From Alphaproteobacteria bacterium (GTDB lineage: Bacteria > Pseudomonadota > Alphaproteobacteria > Puniceispirillales > Puniceispirillaceae), in the NCBI GenBank assembly GCA_016780775.1, contig JADHLI010000004.1:62001-126000 (forward strand): a stretch of DNA of 64,000 bases, written 5' to 3'. Numbering within the stretch: the stretch's first letter is position 1; each line of letters opens with the position of its first letter. Below, one piece after another: positions 27,339-35,895 of the stretch. Made by a program: the position numbers and the translations under genes. The notes under the pieces were generated by a model. It ran no database searches. It was not told the DNA's origin and saw only the letters and a program-made list of their open reading frames with translations.

Positions 27339-28454
27339 ATGTCTCGTTTCACTACACTAAAGAAAGGTATCGCTGCTGCTGGCATCGGTGCTTCAATATT
27401 ACTGGCGCCTGCATTAGCACAGGCAAAAGAAGTACATATCAAAGTGCAGGCAGTTATTGGCACGCAAACAACAGAAGTAAGAATGCTGAAAGATTTCATG
27501 GCTGACGTTACGGCTCTTACCGGCGGTGAAGTTACCTTTGAAGTATTGCCAGCAGGCGCAGTTGTTGGCGTTACCGAAACACTGGATGCAGTTGATGCAG
27601 GTCTGGTAGATGGTGGCTTTGCATGGACACATTACTGGTCAGGCAAGCACCCTGCAGCTATGCTGTTTGGCTCTCCTGTTGCGGGTGCGGGTGTTGGTAT
27701 TGACAACATTGCCTTTTTGTCATGGTTCCAGTTTGGCGGCGGCAAAGAACTTTATGAACAGCTCTGGGATGAGATGGGCATGAATGTAAAAGGCTTTATG
27801 CTACAGCCTGTTGGTCCTGAAGCGTTGGGCTGGTTCAAAGAGCCTATCAACTCTATGGATGACTTCCGTAAATATAGATTCCGCACACCTCCAGGCCTGC
27901 CAGGTCAGACTTATAAGGATATTGGTGTTGCCTCTGTAGCTATGGGTGGCGGCGATATTCTACCAGCTCTTGAAAAGGGTACAATTGATGCAGCTGAATG
28001 GTGTTGTCCAAAGCCTGATATGGATTTTGGTTTCCATAAGGTTATGAAGCATTACTATCTGCAAGGCCTGCATCAGGTTGTTGTGAATGCGGATCTGTAT
28101 CTGAACAAGGATGTTTATAACTCTTTGACAGACCATCAGAAGAAAGCTTTTGAAGTAGCTGCAAATGCATCTCTTTCAAAAGGTATTTCAGCACGTATCT
28201 ATGATAATGGCCAAGCTTTGCATGAGCTGACCACCAAGCATGGTGTTATTCTGCATGATACACCAGCAGACTATTTCACTGAATATATGAGTGCAGCGAA
28301 TGCTCTGTTGGAGAAAAACTCAAAAGAAAATGCGTTTTTCGCTGAAGTTTGGCAGTCACAAAAAGACTTTGCGCGTATCGCTGTTCCTTTCTGGGCAGGT
28401 GCACAGTCCTCAAACGCTCAGCTTGGCATGGCCTATGCCAACAGCTTGAAATAA
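27339..28454 (+). CDS. dctP: TRAP transporter substrate-binding protein (DctP/TakP type)
   Basis: Periplasmic binding protein of a tripartite ATP-independent transporter. A strong GGGAGGA ribosome site precedes the ATG. The 371-residue protein has a signal peptide (LLAPALAQAKE) and the features of the TakP-like subfamily that binds organic acids and sulfonates: HYWSGKHPAAMLFGSP, FRTPPGLPGQTYKDIG and ALEKGTIDAAEWCCP, in which the tryptophan and acidic residues contact the ligand. It is followed by a stem-loop and then a fused DctQM permease. The downstream HpsN-like gene makes dihydroxypropanesulfonate a good guess for the cargo, but this is inference. Confidence 0.92.
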   Translation: MSRFTTLKKGIAAAGIGASILLAPALAQAKEVHIKVQAVIGTQTTEVRMLKDFMADVTALTGGEVTFEVLPAGAVVGVTETLDAVDAGLVDGGFAWTHYWSGKHPAAMLFGSPVAGAGVGIDNIAFLSWFQFGGGKELYEQLWDEMGMNVKGFMLQPVGPEALGWFKEPINSMDDFRKYRFRTPPGLPGQTYKDIGVASVAMGGGDILPALEKGTIDAAEWCCPKPDMDFGFHKVMKHYYLQGLHQVVVNADLYLNKDVYNSLTDHQKKAFEVAANASLSKGISARIYDNGQALHELTTKHGVILHDTPADYFTEYMSAANALLEKNSKENAFFAEVWQSQKDFARIAVPFWAGAQSSNAQLGMAYANSLK

Positions 28455-28468
28455 GCAGCACATTTTTT

Positions 28469-28508
28469 CAGGTCTTCTTTTTACCAGCGATGGCATTTAG
28501 AAGACCTG
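28469..28508 (+). terminator. Stem-loop between dctP and dctQM
   Basis: CAGGTCTTCT (28469-28478) pairs perfectly with AGAAGACCTG (28499-28508) around a 20-base loop. It lies 14 bases after the dctP stop and 64 bases ahead of the permease gene. No T run follows, so it most likely protects the upstream mRNA end or only partly terminates, giving more binding protein than permease. Confidence 0.55.
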
Positions 28509-28572
28509 ATTTATCAATTTTATTAATGAATTTAGAATAAATAAGCATAAAGAAGCAGCCTTAGCGGCGGAA

Positions 28573-30834
28573 ATGGGGCAGGAAATGGCACAAGATCCTG
28601 AATTAGAGAAGCTGGATATTACCGATGAGCTGATTGCTGAACGGCGGTCATCTGCGCCTGGCGAAACGCCAGAGGATATGCATCCGCTCTCACGTAAAAT
28701 TGTGGGGAATATTGATATTCTTAGCAATTGGGTTGGCAGAATTACTTGTTTTATGCTCCTTCCTGTGATGTTCGCCATGGTCTATGAGGTAGTCGCCCGC
28801 AAGCTATTTGTGGCGCCAACCGACTGGGCCTATGACACTAGCCGGATGTTTTCGGGGGCGATGTTTATGCTGGGCGCTGGCTATGCCTTGATGCGGGGTG
28901 TTCATATCCGTGCAGACTTCCTGTTTCGAACATGGACACCGGTAAATCAGGCGCGCGTGGATACCGCTCTGTATCTTTTATTCTACTTTCCGGCAATGCT
29001 ATTCTTTTTCTGGCTGTCTGCGCAATATACCTACAAAAGCTGGGTGACGTGGGAGTTGACCATGGATACTGCGCTGATGGCACCCCTAGCACCGGCTAGA
29101 ACAGCAATGCCGCTAGGGGCATTATTCCTGATTTTGCAAGGGGTAGCTGAATTACTGCGCTGCCGCTACCAGCTAGATGGTAAATGGCGGCGTTGGCTAG
29201 ACCGTGCATTGCCTTTTTATGTGGTCATACTTGCAGCAATCTTCATGGAAACCTTTTTTCCAAACATTTTGCCGCTTGGTAATACACTAGAAGACGGGTT
29301 TAAAGGGGCATTTGGCTTATCCGCAACGATGATAGGCGCGGTAATGATCGGGGTAATGCTAGCAGCGATTTTTGTTGGTTTTCCAATTTCCTTTACCCTG
29401 ATTTTCTTGGGCTTTGTGTTTGGTGCGTGGGGATTTGGCGGCAAGATGGTGTTCTATTTGCAAACCCTGCAATTTAATTCAGTGATGCTGGAACAAACCT
29501 TGGCGGCGGTACCATTATTTGTGTTTATGGGCATTTTGATGGAACAGGCTGGATTGATGGAACGGTTATTTAATTCTGTTCAATTGATGCTATCACGCAC
29601 GCGCGGCGCGCTCTATCTTGCGGTGTTATTTGTTTCTACTATCTTTGCTGCAGCTACCGGAATTGTTGGTGCGTCAGTTACCATTTTGGGCATTATGGCA
29701 GCGAAAACAATGAACCGTTCTGGCTATAATGTACGCCTAGCAGCAGGGACTATTACCGCAGGCGGCACATTGGGTATTTTGATCCCGCCATCCATTATGT
29801 TGGTGGTGATGGGGCCAGTGCTAGAGATTCCGGTTATTGACTTGTTTGCAGCGGCGATAATTCCGGGCATTATGCTTGCTACTTTGTATGCAGGTTATGC
29901 AATGGTCCGTTGCTGGCTGGACCCTTCTTTAGGGCCTATCCTAAGCCCAGAAGAGCAGCCTGAAATTTCAAAATATTACTGGTTAGAATCTCTATTGGTG
30001 ATAGGCTCTATCTTGTTCTTATTTACCCTAATAGTGATGGGTATATCAGGCTCGCTAGCTGGACTGTTTCCACTATCCTCCCTTATTCTGCCCGCAGGTT
30101 GGGCAGCTTTGATGCTGGGGGTATCAAAATGGGTTGAAAAGAGCCGTCCGGCAGGCTTTTTCTTTTGTGACCTTTGGTATGAATTTTTTATGGGGTTGGT
30201 GCCGCCTGCAGCGCTAGTATCTTTCGCCCTTGGCTCTATCCTTTTCGGGTGGGCAACCCCAACTGAAGGGGCGGCTTGCGGGGCATTTGGTGCTTTATTG
30301 CTGACCATTTTGTATGGCCGTTTTACCCTTGAGGGTACCTATCAGGCGCTCCTGAAGACCCTAGAAATCTCCGTGCTGATTTTGTTTCTTGTTGCTGCCT
30401 CCAACTTCTTTGGCGCGGTATTTTCACGCCTTGGCACACCAACTCTTTTAACAGAGTTTTTGCTGTCATGGGATATGTCAACAACGATGGTCCTTATTAT
30501 CATTATGGCAATGATATTCTTGCTTGGCTGGCCACTGGAATGGGTGCCTATCGTTCTGATTATTCTGCCTATCTTGATACCTGTTTTAATCGAATTAAAT
30601 GTCAATTTGACATGGTTTGGCATTTTGGTAGCTGTTAATTTACAAACCGCCTGGCTAAGTCCGCCTGTTGCCCTTTCGGCCTATTTCCTAAAAGGCGTTG
30701 TGCCCGAATGGGATCTTAAAGATATTTATATTGGCATGATGCAGTTTATGGTTATTCAACTGATTGGCCTTATTCTGATTTTTGTCTTCCCGCAAATCGC
30801 CTTATGGCTTCCTACCCTTTTATATGGAAATTAA
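28573..30834 (+). CDS. TRAP transporter fused permease (DctQ small subunit + DctM large subunit)
   Basis: The 753-residue membrane protein joins both TRAP permease subunits. After a hydrophilic head of about 45 residues, a DctQ-type four-helix part runs to about residue 205 (MVYEVVARKLFVAPTDW, GAGYALMRGVHIRADF). A linker helix follows, then a DctM domain of the ion-transporter fold with IFVGFPISFTLIFLGFVFG, TGIVGASVTILGIMAAK and AGTITAGGTLGILIPPS. Start ATG at 28573; an ATG at 28585 is possible. The gene follows dctP and precedes the HpsN-like gene by 3 bases, so uptake and first oxidation are encoded together. The DctM part carries an extra hydrophobic segment around residues 470-520. Confidence 0.92.
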   Translation: MGQEMAQDPELEKLDITDELIAERRSSAPGETPEDMHPLSRKIVGNIDILSNWVGRITCFMLLPVMFAMVYEVVARKLFVAPTDWAYDTSRMFSGAMFMLGAGYALMRGVHIRADFLFRTWTPVNQARVDTALYLLFYFPAMLFFFWLSAQYTYKSWVTWELTMDTALMAPLAPARTAMPLGALFLILQGVAELLRCRYQLDGKWRRWLDRALPFYVVILAAIFMETFFPNILPLGNTLEDGFKGAFGLSATMIGAVMIGVMLAAIFVGFPISFTLIFLGFVFGAWGFGGKMVFYLQTLQFNSVMLEQTLAAVPLFVFMGILMEQAGLMERLFNSVQLMLSRTRGALYLAVLFVSTIFAAATGIVGASVTILGIMAAKTMNRSGYNVRLAAGTITAGGTLGILIPPSIMLVVMGPVLEIPVIDLFAAAIIPGIMLATLYAGYAMVRCWLDPSLGPILSPEEQPEISKYYWLESLLVIGSILFLFTLIVMGISGSLAGLFPLSSLILPAGWAALMLGVSKWVEKSRPAGFFFCDLWYEFFMGLVPPAALVSFALGSILFGWATPTEGAACGAFGALLLTILYGRFTLEGTYQALLKTLEISVLILFLVAASNFFGAVFSRLGTPTLLTEFLLSWDMSTTMVLIIIMAMIFLLGWPLEWVPIVLIILPILIPVLIELNVNLTWFGILVAVNLQTAWLSPPVALSAYFLKGVVPEWDLKDIYIGMMQFMVIQLIGLILIFVFPQIALWLPTLLYGN

Positions 30835-32133
<1,299 letters not shown>

Positions 32134-32177
32134 GCTGTTTTTAACAACTAACCTCTCAAAGGTGGCTAGAAAAGACC

Positions 32178-33164
32178 ATGAAAGCACTAGTTTATAGCGG
32201 CACGATGCAATCTGAAATCCGTGAAATGGCACTGGCAGATATCGGTGCTGGCGAGGTCATAGTAGATGTGCATCAATGCGGGATTTGTGGCTCGGATATG
32301 CATGCATGGCATGGCCTTGATGACCGCAGAATTCCGCCGCTAATTTTGGGGCATGAAGCCGTTGGTAGGGCGCGTGCAGGACGGTTTGCTGGTCAACGAG
32401 TAGTGATAAATCCCCTTATGTCATGTGATAATTGCCATTTTTGCCAGACCGGGGCTGAACATCTTTGCGCTAGCCGGGAGCTGGTAGGCATGCGCGTTGC
32501 AGGCGCCTTTGCTGAGCAGGTAATCGTAAAAGAGGACAATCTAACCGTAATTTCAGACAATCTATCGGATAGTAATGCGGCATTGGCAGAACCGTTAGCG
32601 TGTGCGGTAAATGCAGCCCAGCTCGCTATAGCGCATATCCCTGATAGTACCGCAAATGTACATGTGCTTGGGGGAGGGGCTATCGGCCTCCTAGCAGCGA
32701 TGGTGTTTTCTGCCAAAGGTTATTCCAATATCCACATCGCTGAAACAAACGCGTTGCGTCGTAATATCCTAACCAAGATAGGGAATTTCAATGTCTATGA
32801 TCCGCTAGCTCAGCGTTCAGATGACGGCCAGATTGATATTGTTTTGGATGCGGTGGGATCAGGGCGCAGCCGTGCCGCCGCGAGCGCTATGGTGCGCCCT
32901 GGCGGGGTTATCTCGCACATTGGATTGCAAGATAACGAGGCTGGGCTGGATACGCGGCGCATTACCCTCCAGCAAATTCATTTCACAGGTTCTTACTGCT
33001 ATAGCCGTAATGATTTTGCGGATGCTGTACAATTGCTGGAAGACGGGTTTATTACCGGATCAGGATGGGTTGAGGTAAGAGAGCTGGAAGCTGGTGCACA
33101 ATCCTTTGTTGATATCCATGAAGGCAAAGCCCCTCCCAAAATTATCCTGAACATGTCTGCATAA
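32178..33164 (+). CDS. Zinc-containing alcohol dehydrogenase (MDR family)
   Basis: Medium-chain dehydrogenase of 328 residues. The N-terminal GroES-like domain has the catalytic zinc ligands (CGICGSDMHAW and LGHEAVG) and a structural zinc loop with four cysteines (CDNCHFCQTGAEHLC). The Rossmann part has VHVLGGGAIGLLAAMVF for NAD(P). Sorbitol, threonine and L-idonate dehydrogenases share this layout. Its position behind the HpsN-like gene suggests a role like HpsO/HpsP, which interconvert the two enantiomers of dihydroxypropanesulfonate through the 2-keto form; that is inference. The ribosome site AAAGGTGG lies upstream of the ATG. Confidence 0.85.
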   Translation: MKALVYSGTMQSEIREMALADIGAGEVIVDVHQCGICGSDMHAWHGLDDRRIPPLILGHEAVGRARAGRFAGQRVVINPLMSCDNCHFCQTGAEHLCASRELVGMRVAGAFAEQVIVKEDNLTVISDNLSDSNAALAEPLACAVNAAQLAIAHIPDSTANVHVLGGGAIGLLAAMVFSAKGYSNIHIAETNALRRNILTKIGNFNVYDPLAQRSDDGQIDIVLDAVGSGRSRAAASAMVRPGGVISHIGLQDNEAGLDTRRITLQQIHFTGSYCYSRNDFADAVQLLEDGFITGSGWVEVRELEAGAQSFVDIHEGKAPPKIILNMSA

Positions 33165-33176
33165 AGGAGTTATTAG

Positions 33177-33554
33177 ATGGCTTTATTATTGAAAATTAGA
33201 ACAGCTTTCATCAGTTTTTTGGTTGGCGGCTTTATCTCTTTATCTATTCCAGTGCAGGCAGATTTTCTGAACGGCCATGATTTAAACACCTATTGCAATT
33301 CAAAGTCGCCAAGTGATGATATGATTTGTATCGTTTATGTCACAGGCGCCTTTGATGCCTTTACCACAACAGACCTTATCAATCAAAAAACGCGGCAGGC
33401 AGAGGCCAATTTATGTCCACGCGAAGATGTCTCACCAGATGAATTGAAGCAGGTGACGTTGGACTGGCTAGCACGCCCAGAAAGTGACCATAATTTTGCA
33501 GCGACCTTGCTTGTGCTGGCGGCTTTTCAAGATAAATATGGCTGCGCGAAGTAG
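33177..33554 (+). CDS. Small secreted protein with Rap1a/Tai-like domain
   Basis: A 125-residue protein with a clear signal peptide (hydrophobic FISFLVGGFISLSI, cleavage near VQADF). The mature part has four cysteines, with GHDLNTYCNS, ICIVYVTGAFDAF, LCPREDVSPDELKQVTLDWL and a terminal KYGCAK. This pattern is that of the Rap1a/Tai family, which includes type VI secretion immunity proteins and many plain periplasmic proteins. No effector or secretion gene is nearby, so immunity is not supported. AAAGGAG precedes the ATG and the gene is 12 bases after the zinc dehydrogenase. Confidence 0.62.
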   Translation: MALLLKIRTAFISFLVGGFISLSIPVQADFLNGHDLNTYCNSKSPSDDMICIVYVTGAFDAFTTTDLINQKTRQAEANLCPREDVSPDELKQVTLDWLARPESDHNFAATLLVLAAFQDKYGCAK

Positions 33555-33565
33555 GCGCTTGGCAG

Positions 33566-34015
33566 TTGCCCTTGGTTGATATCTCAGTTGCCAAGACAGA
33601 TGATGCAACGGCGATGCGCGCCATCGCGGCAGCTGCTTATCAGCCCTATATTGCTGAAATCGGTCGCCCACCAGCACCAATGCTGGCTGATTTTGGCGCT
33701 CATATAAACGAAAATATGTGCTTTGTTCTGCGGGTAGGGGGTGTTGTCTGCGGCTATGCTATCATCATCGAAAAGTCAGATGGGTATTGGCTGGAAAATA
33801 TTGCGGTTCATCCAGAAAAGCAGGGATGCGGAAACGGGCTTGCTTTGCTAAAGGCAGCAGAAGATTACCTTGCTCCCCATGCCAGTTTCTATCAGCTTTA
33901 TACAAATATTGCGATGCATAGCAATATTATCTGGTATCAACAGCTTGGCTTTAAAAAAATACGGGAAGTGCAGGAAGAAGGCTTTCGCCGGATTTATTTT
34001 AAAAAGAAACTTTAA
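33566..34015 (+). CDS. GNAT-family N-acetyltransferase
   Basis: The 149-residue protein has the GNAT acetyl-CoA motif A in reduced form, VHPEKQGCGNGLALL, after the beta strand WLENIAV, and the family C-terminal piece YQQLGFKKIREVQEEG. No ATG lies early in the frame: the first strand ISVAKTDDATAMRAIA needs a TTG start at 33566 or 33572, so the exact start is unsure. The substrate is unknown. It lies 11 bases after the small secreted protein gene and could be in the same transcript. Confidence 0.78.
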   Translation: MPLVDISVAKTDDATAMRAIAAAAYQPYIAEIGRPPAPMLADFGAHINENMCFVLRVGGVVCGYAIIIEKSDGYWLENIAVHPEKQGCGNGLALLKAAEDYLAPHASFYQLYTNIAMHSNIIWYQQLGFKKIREVQEEGFRRIYFKKKL

Positions 34016-34096
34016 GCTATAACGTATCACAAACAACTCTTAAAATATCAGCTTTTAAAAAAGCTAATAGACTTATTAAAGATGTTCATCGTATGA

Positions 34097-34130
34097 GTAA
34101 GGCAAGGGGCTACCTTGTCTTGAACCTTAC
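34097..34130 (+). other. Structured RNA element ahead of the LysE-family gene
   Basis: GTAAGG (34097-34102) pairs with CCTTAC (34125-34130), and directly inside CAAGG (34103-34107) pairs with CCTTG (34113-34117). This gives an 11-base-pair bulged helix with a GGCTA loop, 57 bases upstream of the LysE-type ATG. It could be a leader element or the terminator of the preceding genes. No known riboswitch is recognised. Confidence 0.35.
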
Positions 34131-34187
34131 CTGATTTCTGCAAGTACGTTTTTGCTAAACATTCTTTAACCAATAGGTTTTATTGTC

Positions 34188-34790
34188 ATGCTGACTTTTG
34201 CCTTAGCAGTCTTTTTGCTTATAGCCACCCCGGGTCCGGGCGTTTTGTCGACCGCAGGGGTAGGCTCAGCCTTTGGCTGGCGGCCAGGCCTGTCTTATGT
34301 TACGGGGCTGTGGGCTGGCACTAATCTGGTATCTTTGGCGATTATTACTGGCCTTGCTGCGATAATTTTTTCAGTACCAATTGCGCGCACAATTTTGCTG
34401 TTCGCCTCATCTGGATATCTAGGGTACTTGGCTTTGCGTATTGCGCTAGCGGGAAGTAAGATAAGCTTTATTACGGCTAATAAACCGCCCGGTTTTCTGT
34501 CAGGCCTATTTTTGCAGTTTATTAACCCAAAAGCCTATGCGGTTAATACAGCTTTATTTACCAGCTTTGCTTTCTACCCCCAGAATATTGCTTTTGAGCT
34601 AACCGCAAAGCTGATTATTATGAATATTATTTGGCTGCCTTTGCATCTGCTTTGGCTGTGGGCTGGGGTTAAGCTGCATTCGCTTAATCTGGCGCCAAAA
34701 ACACAGAAAATGGTAAATATCATCATGGCCTTATCACTAACGGCTGTCGTCGGCCTGTCTCTTTACTCAGTTCTTGGCCAGAATATCTAA
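34188..34790 (+). CDS. LysE/RhtB-family amino acid exporter
   Basis: A 200-residue inner-membrane protein with about six helices. The N-terminal family motif is ATPGPGVLSTAGVGSAFGWRPG and the middle has FLSGLFLQFINPKAY, both typical of the LysE superfamily that exports basic amino acids, homoserine lactone or threonine. The substrate cannot be told. The ATG follows a structured stretch of RNA-like sequence. An EamA-type transporter gene follows after 23 bases. Confidence 0.86.
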   Translation: MLTFALAVFLLIATPGPGVLSTAGVGSAFGWRPGLSYVTGLWAGTNLVSLAIITGLAAIIFSVPIARTILLFASSGYLGYLALRIALAGSKISFITANKPPGFLSGLFLQFINPKAYAVNTALFTSFAFYPQNIAFELTAKLIIMNIIWLPLHLLWLWAGVKLHSLNLAPKTQKMVNIIMALSLTAVVGLSLYSVLGQNI

Positions 34791-34813
34791 CAGAATAGGG
34801 CAATGTAAGCGCA

Positions 34814-35704
34814 ATGTGGAGCAATCTTTCAAATCCTGTTAAGGCTGGTTTTTGGATGCTAGGGGCGATGATTTCTTTCACGCTTATGGCGATATCTGGA
34901 CGCTCGCTTGCTGAAAAGCTCGATACGTTTGAGATAATGACCTACCGTTCATTTATTGGGATCGCTATTGTTCTGTTTTTTGCTTACCGTGCTGGAACTC
35001 TAGGCCAGATTAGGACGCGCTATCTTAAGCTACATATCGTCCGCAATATATTTCATTTTACCGGCCAGAATCTGTGGTTTTTTGCTATCCTTTATGTCCC
35101 ATTATCGCAAATGTTTGTGTTTGAGTTTTCAACACCTTTGTGGGTTGCGGTATGCGCGCCACTGGTTTTAGGGGAACGGTTAACGCTGGTGCGTTTTATG
35201 GCTGCCGCAATGGGTTTCTTTGGCATATTGGTTGTAGCGCGTCCTGATTTCTCTGATGTGAATCCAGCAATCATTGCAGCAGCTTTATGTGCTGTCGGGT
35301 TCGCGGGGGCAACGCTAGCAACGAAGATTCTAACGCGCACCGAGACCATCACCGCGATTTTGTTCTGGTTAACAGTCCTGCAAGCTGTCTTTGGAGTTGT
35401 TTGTGCAGGCTATGACGGCATTATGGATATTCCGCGTGGCAGTGAATGGTTATGGGTGGTTGTTATTGGAATTTGCGGACTTTGCGCACATTTTTGCATT
35501 ACGACTGCCTTACAGCTTGCCCCTGCAACGATTGTGACGCCATTTGAGTTTTTGCGGCTGCCTCTTATTACCTTTGTTGGGGTAGTATTATATGGCGAAG
35601 CGCTAGAATGGCTGGTATTTTTAGGGGCGTTTATCGTGTTGTTGGCAAATATTATGAATATTCGTGCCGAAATGCGCGGCTCAAAATCAGCATTGGCCAA
35701 ATGA
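34814..35704 (+). CDS. EamA/DMT-family membrane transporter
   Basis: The 296-residue protein has ten membrane helices arranged as two EamA repeats (about 15-140 and 155-285). Repeat landmarks are MTYRSFIGIAIVLFFAYRAG in the first and APATIVTPFEFLRLPLITFVG in the second. Drug/metabolite transporters of this kind export metabolites or amino acids, sometimes riboflavin. The substrate is unknown. It is 23 bases after the LysE-like gene. Confidence 0.86.
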   Translation: MWSNLSNPVKAGFWMLGAMISFTLMAISGRSLAEKLDTFEIMTYRSFIGIAIVLFFAYRAGTLGQIRTRYLKLHIVRNIFHFTGQNLWFFAILYVPLSQMFVFEFSTPLWVAVCAPLVLGERLTLVRFMAAAMGFFGILVVARPDFSDVNPAIIAAALCAVGFAGATLATKILTRTETITAILFWLTVLQAVFGVVCAGYDGIMDIPRGSEWLWVVVIGICGLCAHFCITTALQLAPATIVTPFEFLRLPLITFVGVVLYGEALEWLVFLGAFIVLLANIMNIRAEMRGSKSALAK

Positions 35705-35895
35705 ATCTGCCGTTATATCGGCAAAAAATTTACAAAATTAACCTTTTTTGAGCGGATTATCTTTAGTCCTTTGTGCTAGCTAAAAAAATAGCTGTTTTTT
35801 GCATAGATAATTTGACCTGAATTGCTTGCAAAATTAATGTAATAATTCAAACATGCCTCAATTATGAGTATCTCTTATTCGGTGAAGTAGCCAAC

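Noticed and set aside
33177-33554. Type VI secretion immunity function for the Rap1a/Tai-like protein
   Set aside because: No effector or secretion genes occur in the window, so only the domain resemblance can be claimed.
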